Shown here: positions 13,401 to 28,400 of the stretch, in pieces | How positions within the stretch are numbered: position 1 is the first letter of the stretch | How the letters are laid out: each line of letters starts with the position of its first letter | DNA from: Aptenodytes patagonicus | Taxonomy: Eukaryota; Chordata; Aves; Sphenisciformes; Spheniscidae | Direction of reading: 5' to 3' | NCBI RefSeq assembly: GCF_965638725.1 | Contig: NC_134961.1 | Span: 6,788,641 to 6,852,640, forward strand | DNA length: 64,000 nucleotides | The notes under the pieces: model-generated | Told to the model about the DNA's origin: nothing | The model's input: only the letters and a program-made list of their open reading frames with translations | Databases searched by the model: none | Made by a program: the position numbers and the translations under genes

Positions 13401-16400
13401 AACAACAATCACTCTTCATAAAGCTACAGCTTTTATTTCAAAGGCAGGGGAAGAGTTCCTACCCCAATTAATTTCGCAGCCTAAAACCACAGCTGGAAAA
13501 TCCTCATTTAATGTGTCTGCTAAGTGACAAGAAAAATGAATTTGATGTTTATTCATTAAGGTTTTGGGGGAAATTCTTTGTCTGGTGTATGTAGAATGTC
13601 CATTTATGGGCTTACCATGACAAGGTACTGTCATTGCAGTACACTTTTTTTCTTTCTCTTTTGGGTGATTTTCATCAGCTTCCAATTTGCTTTTTATTCA
13701 GCAGCAGATATAGCTTGAGTAACACTTAGAGAACCAACTATCCCCAGACTTGGGGGAATGTTAGCATTTTGATCCAAGATTGAAGCTGTCACGGTACAGG
13801 CTTAGTCTCTTCCTCTGGAACTTCAGACTGACCTTGAGCTGCTGTTTTCAATACAGGAAGACTTCCTACCCTACTGCATCCTCCTTGTCTGATAACCTCA
13901 CGTCTACCAGTTCAGAGATCTTCTCCTCCACCATGTCTCTGAAAAAAATGAGATGGAGTAGAGCAGAACAAATGAGGAGAAGCAAGAGAGACAGAAAGAA
14001 CGGTCAGGGAAACATCTCAAAATGGCACATTCTTTGCCCACCACCTCCATGCCCTCTTAGTCCCAGCAAATGTTTGGGATAGTGTGAATCGATCATCACG
14101 TTCCTGCAACAGGCCATCTGTGCTTGTGCAGCACTGGCTTTTTTACCCACTACTGTGCAGTCTTGAGGCAGTATCTCCTTTTCAAACAGGAATCCAAGTT
14201 TTCCAATTTCACAGCTGATTGACCAAGAGGTTGAACTAGTAGTGGGGCCATGGTCACCTAGAAAGGCACTGCCAGCCTCAGCTCTGAAGGTGTACCCTCA
14301 TGGCATACCCTTTTGGAGAACAAACGAAATCTGTCATGGACTTCAAAGTATGAAGTGCTAAAATCAGCTTTATTGGTGTAAACTTGAAATAGATCCACTG
14401 CTTTAAACTGAGCAGCTAAAAAGAGCTAGGCTAGCATGACCAGCACTGACTTCATCACTTACACATTGCCAGTCCTAATTAAGCCAGTTCAGTGCTGCAG
14501 TTCACAGACCAAAAACTCCCCTGTGATCGCAGAGGCCTGCTCCTAGCATAACACAAGCCACGCAGCACTGCCCTGAACTTCAGCATGTCTTTTAAAAGCC
14601 ACCTGGTCTTGTTTTAAGGATGCAAAGTGTTAGGAAATCGGCCATCCCCTATTGAAGAAATATATTCTTCCAGTAGTTGTTTACTCTTTCTGCTAAAAAA
14701 ATCTAGTGTTTTTAGTCTGAATTAGGCAAGTTTGTTTTTTCATGGGATGTAATTTTGCTTTTTTTCTTCTAGAACTTCTCTTTTTTGAAGCAATAAGAGA
14801 GAAAATAATCTCTTGCAGTCTGGCAAACAGAAGAACATTGAACTCCTTTAATCTCTCAGTATGAAGCAGGTTTTCAAGACCTGTTTCAAGTGTTTTCCTT
14901 TTCTTTATGAACTCTGGCCCCATTAAGGCTATATAATGAATTATACCACTCTTATGCTTCAGCTGAATTTTCCCTTGCTTATACATCTGGTGGTTGCATC
15001 GATTTTGTAAGCAATGTCTGCCTTGTAAGACTCCTATTTGATGGTAATCCTTTAGTCCTTTTCACATCCACTGCTTTCCAAAGTACAATTCACCCTTTCT
15101 GTAGCATGGCCTGCACTTTGCTCTCAGATTTGTAACTTTGCATTTGGCTGGGTTAAAATGTTCGTTGTGTAAGTGAGTCCACCACACTGAGCAGCCCAGC
15201 TCAGTCTGCACAGCACTTTTAGTATTGATTGCCAGTAAGAAAACCTGCAGTCAATGCTAAGCTGCCAGTGCTCTTCCTGATGGAGAGGACAAAGTGGAAT
15301 CCAGTCCAATTGCCATCCTGGCTCTGCAGGGCCAACAACAGTAAAATGTGGAGCTTTCCTATCAAAAGATCTGGGTTCTTTTTCCTTCTTCTTTCTCACT
15401 TGGTCTGTGGACGGCACATTAATTAAGTGCAGAACTGTACAGTATACCTCCTCTTTGTCTTCAAAGCTTGGAACTCCCCCCAGATGGGCTCTATGCCAAG
15501 AGAAAAGTGAAGAACTCCTCGTTCTATCAGTGCCCTGAAGGACAGAGTCTGTAGTTTGCTCCTGTCCAGGAGTTTAACTCTTCGTGGTGTTATAATTCCT
15601 GTGCTTATCTCAACTTCAGCTCTTGAAGAGGTTTTCTGGCATTGTGTAACAGCAGTTTTGGGACATAAACAATAGCCTGCTTTTGCCAGATGCTGCAAAC
15701 CCACAGTGATTATGAAGCTCAGAGAGCAAGAATAGAAATGTCTTACCAGGAAGCGTTGCAGATGAGACAGATTCTGGAAGATAGGTATGTGTGCGCTATG
15801 CTGCCTGAGAGATTTGAGTACCGAAGCAGAAATCATTAGGTAAAGAAACCACCGTTCTGCTGGCTGTTAGCACTGGTCTCCGTGGGGCTGAGTGGATACT
15901 CAGAAAGGGGAGCTCATTCAGTTCAGCTAGTGGCCTGGTGGTTGCACCAATGAGATGACTTTAACCTCCAAGGTTGTCTGTCTGGCCCTTTCCACTAGTC
16001 CTGGAATTCACACAGATGGCCTCTGTTTTCCAAGCAGACAAATGTGTCCATTTTCTCTTGGGTCTAGTGCATAAATTAGCCTGTGTTTTCCTGCTGCCAG
16101 GCTTATTGCTTCGGCTGGAGAGTGCTGGAAGGAAGATGAGGAGGACTCGTCCTTGGAAAGGATTGGCAGGGGCTTAGTTTTAGGAGAAATTGCTCTTGAC
16201 AGGCATCCCAGGGAGCTATGTGCATTGCCTGCATGGACAACTGAAATGCCAAGGTGTGGGCCAGTGATGCAGAAATAATTGATGTCAGAGCAGGAAAAGG
16301 CACAAGAGGAACTGTAGTGTGCTTCAGACAGCCATTGCAGGAGTGGGGCAGCAGAAGACATGTATTTCATCAATGCCTCTCCCAGAGCAGAGAGAGTAGA

Positions 16401-19400
16401 GGCCAGCAGGATCTAGAAGGATTTGGGTAGGATCACACAGCTGACAGTGCAACAGAGAAGTGATAGTGCTCAAGTGGCTGGTGTCCTGTTGAACGTGATC
16501 AGTGCAACACATTCGCATATCAAGCTAACACAACCTGGCATAGTTGCTTTGCATCCCAGTGCCTGCAGATATGGGCTTTTTACTTAGTGGCATAGGTCAG
16601 AGGTTGACCTCTGATGGGACGTGCAGTGGTGCTTAGCTACTGCAGTCTCACTTGGGGGGAGGCAAAAAACTAATAGCAGTGATGTCCACAAGAGCTAAAG
16701 CAGAGACAGTCTCCCCAGGCCACGCAGGGGCAGTGGGAGAAGGGTTTTGCTGGGTGTGTGGAGAGAAGGGTCGCTTTCCTTGCCACTCAGCGGGGTTATT
16801 CCAGGGCTTTTGCAATGGTAGATCACAGATCCAGCTGGGATGCACCGTGGTGAAGGGTGGTAGCTTCTCACACAGGGCCTCCCTCCTCCTCTGGGTGGGA
16901 TGGAGGACTCTGCCTCTCTCCCCACAGCATCCCTCTGTCCCAGGCACACAGACACTTTTGCCAGCAGTCTATGACAGCCAGGATGCCAGAAAGTGAAGGT
17001 CCAGGAGGAATCACAAATACTCACCAGTGTCTCCATCTTCTCTTGTGGCTTGTCCAAGGTACTTTAGGGCACGAAGAATATCTCTGAGATGTTCTTCACC
17101 TCTGCTTCACTCCCTACAGGCCACAGCCTCCCCTCAACACTGGAGCCACAGCAAATGATGGATAGCCCCTGGCTGCCAGAGAGAGGGGTTATCTGTAGTT
17201 TTCTCTGCCCAGCCAAAGGCACCAGCCCAAGTCAGGGGGAGTCTGATGGATAAACAGAGCATGGGCTGACCTGTTCAGTGCTGCTAGAGCGGAACCACTT
17301 CTCAGAGCCTGTGTGGGTGACCGGCTGCCAAAGCTGAGATTACTGACCAGAGCTGGATCTCTGTCCCTGATGTAGAGTCCAGCACAGGCATCCCAGCCTT
17401 TGGCTGCTGGAGAAAAGTGCCTGGATGCGCTCCTGCCCCTTCCCGTTCCTCCCAGCAACATGATTCATGCACAATCTTTTTCTTGTTTGGTCTCAGTAGA
17501 TCTCAAAGTGCTTTGGAGACATTAATTACCTATCCACGAGGGTATTACAAATGGGTATGTTGACTTGCCGGAGAGGAATGACTCACTCAAGGTCACAGAC
17601 ACACGTCCAGTGTGCCTTCTCTGCTACTCAGCAGCCGCTGGCTGACCTCGCTGCCTCCACCTCAGCCCATCTCTGAGAACGTGCCTTGCGTCCTTCTCTG
17701 TGCTCAGGCCTTGGTGAAGGCCATGGGCTGAAGAGGACCTTCATTTCCTTTCCTGAGGGACATGTACCAGAGAGCCATGGGCTAGCACTGACAAAATATT
17801 AAATCTGGCACTGACTTGTACTGATTCAGTACAGCCAGAAGCTACACAAATAGACCAAGCAGTTTTGCTGAAGGACCTGAGCAAGAGGAGAACCATTTTG
17901 CTCAGCCACATTCTCTTGAGTATCAGGTGTTTGTGGGCTGCTGAGAAACTCATGCCCTCTCCAACCTCACGAGCCACCAACTGCCTGCACATATCCATGT
18001 GGATGCTACATCTGCAGGGGGTGGTCAGGGCAGCAGGTTGTTCTTGTGCACATGGGGAGCAACCTGCTTCTTAGCTGACACTCCAGAGCAGCTCTGAATG
18101 TCTAGATACAGGTTGGGACGGTGTTTAACAGTAAAGGTCACGGCATCACCCATCGAGGATCTTTGACTCGCTGCTGTCTCCCACATCTCTCTTTCATGTA
18201 GCCACGTTTCCACATCAGTCAGACATTCAGTTACTTCCCAAGAGATCCTGTGCATCAGCTGAGCTTTGGAACTGCCCATGTGTCTGCTCTCAGCCAAGGG
18301 CAGATACAACCTTAGACATCAGCAAACACCACATTAGCAAACATGCTTCTGTTAGCATTTTTAGAGTATGCCTATGGCTGGGATGCCTTGAGCCTATACA
18401 GCAAACCCATGAGTGTAAACTGGTCTTTGAAGGACTAATTATGAGACACATTGGTTCAGTAATGTAATTAGTCATGATCTTAAATACAGAATCTTTTACA
18501 AATGCACGTTAGATAGGTAAATTGTTTATGAGCAAATGTCAGCTCATAACATACTTAGCATGTTGAGAGATAGATAATAGTTTTGAGTGATAACCTGGTA
18601 ATAACTTTGATGCTAGTCTAAATTCCTTGGAATTTCATCAATGCCAGAATTTTGCAGGCTGATTTATTAGGCTTTAAAATAGCAGTAAAATATTCAGCTT
18701 ATAAGCTTCTTTGAAAAAATTCCAAGACCCTCTTCTGCAGTGCTACAACATCAGGCTTTAATTTACACTCAACCTAGAAAACTTGTTTATCACTTTTATT
18801 TTCCTTCTCTTTAATTATTTGCTCATTTGCCTCCCCGGCAGCGTGTGTGTGCATTTGCGTGCGTGCCTGTTTTCCTGTGTTTTCTAATTTGCAGTCATTT
18901 TGCAGACTGCCTTCTAATGTCTTACAAACCACCAGTGGTCCAGCAGACATGCGTTAGGAAACGCTATTCCAGAAGACAGTACATGCAGATGAAATAATCC
19001 AGACCAGCCATCCACATCACTGTATTATCTCTATTATTCCCTGGAGTATGGCAATAAAGTTAGTGGAATTGCAAAGCTCTATGCGTAGTAGCCAGTTTAG
19101 GCTTCATAGCAATTACAGTCTCCACTGGGTGATTTGACTATTCCCATTTCTTTAATACAAAAAAACCCTACTTAGAATCATAGAATCATAGAATCATTAA
19201 GGTTGGAAAATACCTCTAAGATCATCGAGTCCAACCGTCAACCCAACACCACCATGCCCACTAAACCATGTCCCTAAGCGCCTCATCTACACGTCTTTTA
19301 AATACCTCCAGGGATGGGGACTCCACCACTTCCCTGGGCAGCCTGTTCCAATGTTTCACCACTCTTTCAGTAAAGAAATTTTTCCTTACATCCAATCTAA

Positions 19401-22400
19401 ACCTCCCCTGCCGCAACTTGAGGCCGTTTCCTCTCGTCCTGTCGCTTGTTACTTCAGAGAAAAGACCAACACCCACCTCGCTACAACCTCCTTTCAGGGA
19501 GTTGTAGAGAGCGATGAGGTCTCCCCTCAGCCTCCTTTTTTCCAGGCTGAACAACCCCAGTTCCCTCAGCCGCTCCTCATAAGACTTGTTCTCCAGACCC
19601 CTCACCAGCCTCGTTGCCCTTCTCTGGACACGCTCCAGCACCTCGACGTCCTTCTTGTAGTGAGGGGCCCAAAACTTACTTCATAAGTGATAGCTGTGTT
19701 AATTTTGTTGTAACAGGGACCATACTGATAACCTTTCTAAAAATACCCAGCAACACTGTGGCTGTGCTGCCTCAGAGAAGAAAGCTCTCAAACTGTAGAG
19801 TTCACTAGAAGATACCTTGGAGATCATGAATCCCTTGGCCTGGCTACCTGAATCACCATGTAGTTAATTTTTATTTGGAGATAAAATGATGCTTGTGACA
19901 CCATGTCTAATTGGAGAACTCGATCACTCTCTGTTACAAGCCGATAGACACAAGGCATTTAAAAGTGGCAGGAAAGGTAAATGTGACCAGAGTTAGTGGC
20001 AGGTAAAATGCAGGTGGTTAGCTGGTCAGGTTACTCTGCCCTTCGTGTTCTCTGCCTGAATCACAAAAAATCTGCTCTTTGAGATGTTTTAAAGGCTTAG
20101 ACCCCATGTAGTGATTGACTCCGGTGCAGATAACTGTATTGCCATTGTTATTAAGAACTTTTGTGTTCCCTTTAGCATCATTGCACTTCTATTACCATCC
20201 CCTTCAGCCACCTTGCAGTGCATGTTAATACCTGATAGTAGCACACCTTGCAGCGTTTGAACTGCAAGGTGCCTGCATTTAAGTGATGGCACATGGAATA
20301 AGACTTTTCTTTTGAGATACTGAAAGCTAAAATTCAGGTAGTTGTTGTTGAGAAATATCTGTAAAGTGGCAAGGCTAGGAGACCTTTATATCTTACTGGG
20401 GTATATGTTCCTTTTCTGAAAGGCCTCCAGGCCAGCAAAACCTTTGAAAACCAGGCAATTCCTCTCGTGGCTTGAGACACATCTTGTTAATGTCACTGTC
20501 TTGAAACCCTCGGCCTTCGTGCTCAGAGTCTCAAACCTGGCAAACGGAAGGGAAAGGCCCTTAAAACTCAAACCAGAGCGCCAGATCACTTAAACTACCA
20601 CTGCACTAAAGTGCAGGGCTAAGTGCTGCTGAGGCTGCAGCTACGGGTTGGCCAAATTACAGATGAAGGCAGCAGCCCAGGTGAGTGGAAGGGCGATGGA
20701 GAGGCACCAGCCACAGAGACTGCTTTGCACGTGGGAGCATCTGCTCCTTCCCCAGCACAGGAGACTTCTCTGGGTCTGTTAAAGCAGAACCGTGAAAGGG
20801 GACCAGGGTGTTGGAAGTCAGGGGAGATGATGATTAGCCTCTGGCCACCAGTCCCTCTTTTGCTTGTGTTGAAAATATGATGGAGCAATTTAATTCATGA
20901 CCTCAACTTTCCTGACCCTTGTTCTGCTTTCTCCTTGTGTAGGTAGGGAACCTTGGCCTACTTTTTATGCTCCTGTTTTTTATCTATGCTGCCCTGGGAG
21001 TGGAATTGTTTGGCAAGCTAGGTGAGTAATGTGCCTGACACAATTTATTTCATCCGGTTGATGTTTATTTGGTATCTAGCTGTTTCCTTTCTTCTCTCTC
21101 TCTCATTCTTGAGCCTTCCTTAGCTTCACAGCTCACAGTCTGAAGATTAAAGTTTTCTCTTGATCTGAGGGTCGCAGATGACACATGAGGATGTAATACA
21201 GAACCTGTCTAACATGCACACACACACACATTCAGAGATTTGTCCAACGCCACCCTTGGCTGTAGAGGAACTATTTAATGTTTAAATATAATTGTCCAGC
21301 ATGGATATGTTCACAAAGATGGAAGTTTGCTACTTAAAACAGAACATGAGTCTGTAAAGCTGGATGGTAGTCAGATTCGTGCTGGAGAGATGCCACCATA
21401 AACATGTCCCTCCTTGGAGCTTCTACCACACTCCATTAGTTTTCTGCACTTGGCAGACTTTGCTCTTCCAGCTGCCCAAGTCTCATCTGTCCATTGTTCT
21501 TCTCAGCATCACCTTCCCCTTTCTACATAAATCAGGAAGCATCCACTGGTTCCTGATTGTCCGGCATCATTTATTCCTCTGGCTTGAGGATACTATGAAT
21601 GTGTCCACCACTAAAAAGAAAATCAGGTGGAGTCAGAGAGAAAACACTATATCCCTACCTTGCTCAGCTTAGCCAGGCTAAAGCAGTCACTGCCTTTAAA
21701 CATGCTGTTCGAAGGAGATGTGTCTGCCTTCTCAATGTTTGCATCCCAATTAGGGCTTCAAGAGCATCAGAAGGGCCCTTCCTCCGCAGTCATTTTATGG
21801 CTGTCATTAATCCCCTTTATGAGTCCAGCCCTCTGCTCAGATTACAAATGCTTGAAAGCAGAATATTTCTTTCAACCAAAGACAAATTATTTTTCAGTCT
21901 CCAACAAATTCTGGAAAAAAATTAGTTCTGCGTCCACCCCAAATGAAATACTGTGATTTTTATATTACATATCTAGATAGATAGGTATGTATTTGTTCAG
22001 CCACCAAGGTGAAAAATGTCTTATTCATAGAGGCACCTTCTGCTGCTCTGAATCCTTTTTGTGTTTCCACATACACACCTTGCCAATGCCAGCCCCCAGG
22101 TAACCACAGCATGTGGTCAGAGACTGGGAAAGCCCTGATCTTGTCTGGGGCAAGCTGCAGGCAGTGAGCACACCACTCCCCATCGTGATTTAACTGGGAA
22201 ATACTTTCACTTCTTTTTCCTAGTCCATGCCAGCCACAAGAACCATCAGTGCTTGCTCCCCAAGACTGGCCATTTGTGGGGTTTTTTTTCTATTTGCTTT
22301 TCTGGTTTTCCTTCCCATTTGCCTCTGAAATAAATACCTAATAGTGAAATGCTCTTGCAAGAAGCATTGCTGCCTGTCCTAATGAATATTTAATGAGCCT

Positions 22401-25400
22401 GTGTTTTATGGAAAGAGGGACATTTCATATGTTCAATTTACATTCATTAGTATATTCATTCTCAGGGAAAAACATGTCAAATTGCTCCACTTCGTCTCAG
22501 TGAAATACCCCTCATGGTAGGTGTGCCCTGTAAAAAATAATCAAGACAAGGATGTAATCAAGAGGATAACAGACAAAGGATACTGTAGAGCAGTATTTGT
22601 TGAGACACCCCAGCAAGTCCGCTTGTTTCCACCTCCTTTTAGATCTCTCTGTGTTGGCTCTGCCTGTTGGGGTAAAGTCAAAAGAATCACAGAAATGTTG
22701 GTGGAAGAGGCCGCTGGAGGCCCCCACCCAGCCTCCCACTTGAAGTCCCATCAGTAGCTCAGAGTGGCTGTGGCTTTGTCCAGACAAATCTTGAAAACTT
22801 CCAACGACAGAGCTCCCCTACCTCTCTGGTGACCTGTCCCAGGGCTGTTGGGTCCTCCAGGTGAAAACAACTTTCCTAATGTCCAACCCGGACCTCCTAA
22901 GCCACAGTGCGTTGCTGTCCGTTATATCATCTGCCTCCACTGAGAAGAGTTTGGCTACATGATCTCTGCAGCTGCCCTTCAGTAGTTGCAGGCCACCATG
23001 AGATCACCACTTAGCAGGCCTCCCTGATGCCATGTATCAGTGTGACATATCTCAGGGTCTCACTGCCAGGTTTGGGGGGCTGCTCTGAGTAAGCACTGGC
23101 AAACGTGGCTTCACTGACGTGCTTCTGCTTCTCTCTCCTGCAGACTGCAGTGAAGAAAATCCTTGTGAAGGTCTGAGCCGGCATGCAACTTTCACCAATT
23201 TTGGCATGGCCTTTCTCACCCTCTTCAGGGTGTCAACAGGGGACAACTGGAATGGTATCATGAAGGTGTGTGCAGTCTCCATCTGGGTGCTTTCCTCTCT
23301 CTGTAGGTATATAGATACAGATTTCAAACAAATTTAGGCAACTCTTGTGTGAAGAAAAAAAGGTTTCCTTTCCTTTTAAAACATCAAAATTAAACTTTCC
23401 CATTTAAAGGCCAAGTGTATTTTCAAGGGATAATTTGTCCTAAGTCTCACCCAACCTGAAATTTAATTCTTTTTAACATATATGTAATACTTCAGGAAAA
23501 TTATGCCAGTTCTTGTGGCTTGTAACCATGTACTCTGTGCACTGTGCCTTTGGGATGTAACACAATCCTCCTCTTTCTAGATGATGTAATTCATGGTGTC
23601 CGTATTTTCTTCTATCCATTTTAGTTGTACCTACAAGCTGTTGTGTCTGGGATATGTACGTAAATGCTTTTCAGTCCTCAGCAGGTTATCATCTTTGATG
23701 TTTCTGTATTTGGAGCCCAAGCAGAGCCCCAGCCCTTATTAACTCTCACCTTTCCCTCTCTGTTGCAGGACACTCTCCGGGAATGCACTCGGGAAGACAA
23801 GCACTGCCTCAGTTACCTCCCTGTTATCTCTCCTGTCTACTTCGTCACCTTCGTCCTCATCGCACAGTTCGTCCTAGTCAACGTAGTGGTGGCAGTGCTG
23901 ATGAAGCACTTGGAGGAGAGCAACAAGGAGGCCAAGGAGGATGCTGAGATGGATGCAGAGATTGAGTTGGAGATGTCCAGAGGAGCAACCACTTCAGCTG
24001 CCAGCGGGAGCAGGGGAGGTGCAATGGCCCCAGAGGGCAGGGCACCCTACAGAAGTCAGGAGACCATGAAGTCAGAGTCAGCGGTGCAGGTGAAGCACCA
24101 AGCCCTGGTAATAGTTCACACAAAGCATCTGCTCTTCTTGTGCTCAGGGTAGGGAGGGGACGGTTCTCACCAGTCACTGCTGTCTGATCATCAGGCAGTC
24201 AGATCCCGAGTGACACAGAGCCAAAGAGGCAGGAGACAAGGCAGCATGGGAGGAAGGCAGCTTTCCTGGGTCCCCCTACAGCAGAGATGTCACTACCACC
24301 TCCACATCTTGAGTCATCTCAGGAGAGCTCCATGAGGTGGAAGGCTGCTTGAAACGCGTTCTCCAGGGCTAACACTGTCCTGACCATTGTTCTGAGGGAG
24401 GGTTGAAAGTCCATCTCTTGCCATTTCCAGGTCATTCAAAGGTTGTGGATTTTAAGTTCAGAAGCATAATAGCCACAGGTCCTGTCCTGCTCTCCCATCC
24501 AACACCTTGGTCCTTGTCATTTTAGCATGGGCAGCAGCATCAGGGAGCAATCGCGTGAAGCCCTGGGAATACTGGCACTGTCAACCCTGACACATGCAGC
24601 AAAAGATGGCATAAATTCACTTCACACAGACACAGAAATACTTCTCAGGTTCTTTTTAATCCCAGTTTGGGATTTCCAGAGGAACCTCAAGCAAACCATA
24701 GTGTGCAGCTCAGGAGGGCATGTCTGGCACTGGTGTAAGATGCAGCTTCCCACTGGCTCGTGCTCTGCTTAGGGCATGGCTGACTTGGACCCTGGGAATT
24801 GTCAGAGCCTCTCAGCAAGCTGGAGGTTCCTGGGCTGATTTTCCAGACACTGCCTGCTTTCTGATTTCTATTAGTCCTCTAGAAAAATAGGGCAATCAGA
24901 AGTCAGGGGGGCAAGGAGGGGCATGAGATAATTGTCTCATCCCATGTCAGCAGTGTATGATTAAGAGTGAATACAAAATTGCTTTGTCACCATGATTGCA
25001 AAGAAATCTACTGCAAAATTAATGGGGGCTTTGAGATTAAATTACATTAAATTAGATTTTTGTAAAATCTATCAGACTCTATTAAGTCAAGTAAAAAGAA
25101 ATGTCGTTACACAGTGATGGGGAATTCACTATTTGAATGTAGTTTCTAATAGACATTTCTGCAGGAAAATGCGCCATTAACACCCAGCTTGTTTTTCTCA
25201 TTGGGGGAAGAGAGGGCATATCCTTTCACGTAGGCTGTGATTGCAAACTGAGTTCATTCTCCTTGATTTTCCTCATCTTCCAATACCTCCCGAGCACATC
25301 AGGAGCCATGCAGAGCCTCCTCTTAGCCCTAGAAAACCCGTAGTGAGAGGTGATGCTCCCCAGAGGGAGAACAGTGTGAGCAGGGAGCTGGCCACAGATT

Positions 25401-28400
25401 ACCCCCTGCGGATGAGATGATTGTTTGAAGGCAGGTGAGGATTTGCAAGCCAGGGCCCCCTCCCCTGTGCGGTAGCGAGGCAGAGGCACCGCGGTGGGGC
25501 TGGGTTGTGGCGATGCCCTCGCTCACATCTCAGACGCCCAGGCTGTTCTGGGCAGGCGTGGATGGCCGGCAGCTCGCTGCTGCGCTCCCTGCTAGCTGCA
25601 CTGAAGAGGTTAAATACATAGAGCTCTGTATGACTAATCCTGCCACTGATGGTGGCATGGGCACCCTGGGAGGAGTTGCAAGATGCTCTGTATTTTCTTG
25701 CCATTTGTGCCAGTTTTTGCAGCCCACATTTCCTTTTCTCTTCCTTCCTGCTCTGGATGAATGGGGCAACTAGGAAATGCCACAGGGCAAACATGTTTGA
25801 GCGTTAAGACCCAGCCTTGCTCTGCTACTGATGCTTTTTATCTCCTCAACTTGAAGGAGGCGCTGCGCTGTGAGAACGTGTCTTTAGCCATCCCAGACTC
25901 AGACACGCTGGAGGGGGCAGAGGCTCCCATGATGGAAATCCCGTCCTTCTGCTCTGTTTCCCACCATGTCCTGACACCTTCCCACAAAACCCCAGGCCAC
26001 GAGGCTGAGGTGAATGACGTCGCGCCGTTGCTTCTGCGTTGTGGCCTTGTGCTTTGGTGCTGTGCAGCTAGCGGTGGTGTCTGAATTGTCCTAAACCTGT
26101 CGCTTCACAGCCACAACAGTCGTTCCATCCTCTGTCCTTCGTACTGCCTTTGCGTGTGCAGGGGCTGGGCAAAGAACGTGTCCCAGCCGATTCTGCCAGC
26201 AGCCTTGTGTGGGACACGAATGAAATACTCTTTTTAGCTAAAAAAAAAAAAAGTCTCGCATTTGATGTGCAATGATGTGATGTGTGAGCAGTCTGTCTTC
26301 AAATGATATATCGAGAGCTGGAGGCAGGCAGAGTCCTTTGTGGAGAAAACACAGCCCAGTTTGGTTTTCTTACTGTTACTATAAGAATCTGTTTATGATA
26401 CAGTATGGAGGAAACAAAGGCATAAGTAGCTCAACACATTAGACTTTCAGCAAGCACCGGAGCTGTGGATTCAGGAGATGCTCTGGGGAGATCACCCAGC
26501 AGACCAGAAGGGCTGTAGCCCCCTCTGCTCAGTCCCTCCCGTTTGCACCACGAACCGGTGCCCGGGTCACATCACGTAAAGATATTGCACGGTTTGCCCT
26601 GCTGCAGCACAGTGCCCTCCTCGGGGTGAACGAGCTCCAAATGTCCTCCGGTGGGCACGAGAGCATACGAGCCACAGTCAGTGATGAAGATGCACATGCG
26701 GCAGTGGGGAATACACTTGCTGTCATCAGAGAACTCCCAGTGGCCACCCAGAATCAATCTGCTTTAGGCCTGGGCCATTTTCCCCTTCAAGTCAGGTAAT
26801 AACCTGAATTCCCCCTTCAGGTCTGGTAATAACTTGACCTCTATCATGACTAGCAAGGCACCTTCTAGTGGCAAGTATCTCACAGCATCTCCAAGCAAAT
26901 TCTGAGCTCAGATTAAGCTCTTGATGACCAAGTGGTTTCCCCTGTGCAAGATGAGTGATATGAAGGTATAATCCTCAAAGCAGCTCCCCTTCATAGCTCT
27001 GCAGGGTGCCCGTTAGCTTGGCCACCTGGACGCTGCAGAGAGGGAGATCGTGGGAAAGGCATCTTTCAGGGACAGGCAAAATTTGGGACTTTGTAAATGC
27101 AACTGCAAGGGGTCCTGGGTTTCTGCTGGCAGAGCTGAAAGTTCGTTACCTCCACGGGGAACGACAGCAGAACCCCGGGTGCCACCGGAGTTGGCCTGTG
27201 CAGGGATGCCATCGTCGGCAGGCACAGGCAGGGAGTTACCTCCTGCCCTTGTTGTGCCTCTGCCTTCCACACCACAGAGGCTGTGGGAAATGGCTAAGCT
27301 CGCTCGCAGTGCTGGAGACGCACACCTTCGGAGGGGGATCAGGAGGAGCCCTTCCTCTGGGAATTTTGCCCACGGCTTGTTTGCAGGCTCTTGGCTCCAG
27401 GCCTCTGAGAAGTTACAGTGTTCCCTCTTCCAGAGTATCCTGCCAGTCACCTTTGCTTACAGAGTATCTTCTGGCCATTTAATCACCCAGGAAGGGTCAT
27501 GTCCTGTGGAGGTATTTACAGCATTATTTCTTCTCAAGCTCCCTCTGCAGCAGAGCAAAATCAGAGCTCTAACAGACTATTGATTCCCAGACACAAGAGG
27601 AAGGAGCTGTGCTCACTGTTTAAAGATGCTTAACTGAGCCTCTGAGCTGCATCACCGTGAGCATCTACGGTCAATTTAATGGCTTTCTACTTGGCCTGAG
27701 AGGGGTCCCACGGTGAGTAGGCTCCCACCTTGCACATCTCTATCAGATGCCTGGGATCCTCCCAAGCTCTCAGGGTGCCTGCAGGCAGGGTTCACCATAT
27801 GCAGTCTCAGCAGCACTGGTCCAGGCTGGGCTTTCGTGGGTTTTGAAGGAGCCGCATTGATTTCCAGGGCATGGGATCAGGCTCCCGAGTGCATCAGGCG
27901 TTTCCCACCAAAGAGGAGGAGCAGCAGTGCCCGTGGTGGTGTGTCTCCAAACCTTCCTAGCTGTCGAGAGCAGCTCACCAGGTGTGAGCCAACAAGCTTC
28001 CTGTCTATGTTTCATATTTCAGGTACTTATTACAGTGGCTTTGAAGCCATTTGAAATGTGCCCACGTCCCTAAGTCAACTGGATCTCAATAGCTGAAACC
28101 TTAAAAATTGCAGTTATGTCAAGAGGGGATTTCTGTTCATTTGTCCCAGCCAGAGAAGACAAATAGAAGATCCTGTAAAGACAAATTGAGATTTAATAGA
28201 CAAATACTGTGATCCTTCTGTTAGACTACTGAGAAAGTGGAGCAAGACCTTTTGTTCTCTGTGTGGCACTGGGATGTTAACAATTGCCCGCCTGCGTTCA
28301 GCTCAGGTGTTGCGATGCTGATATAGCTTATTAGCTGTAATGGCCAGAGGCCAACTGGCACAGCCACACTGCTGATGCATTCATATGTCAGACGAGAGAC

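Larger units (their letters stand above)
11527..20942 (+). other. CACNA1H: CACNA1H intron (S4-S5 linker/IVS5), 9.4 kb
   Basis: The longest complete intron in the window. It contains a MIR/L2-like fragment (about 17510-17700) and a young minus-strand CR1 (19174-19677). The remainder is unique-looking sequence with short chance open frames. A GT-rich stretch lies near 18842-18870. I see no alternative exon. Confidence 0.85.
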
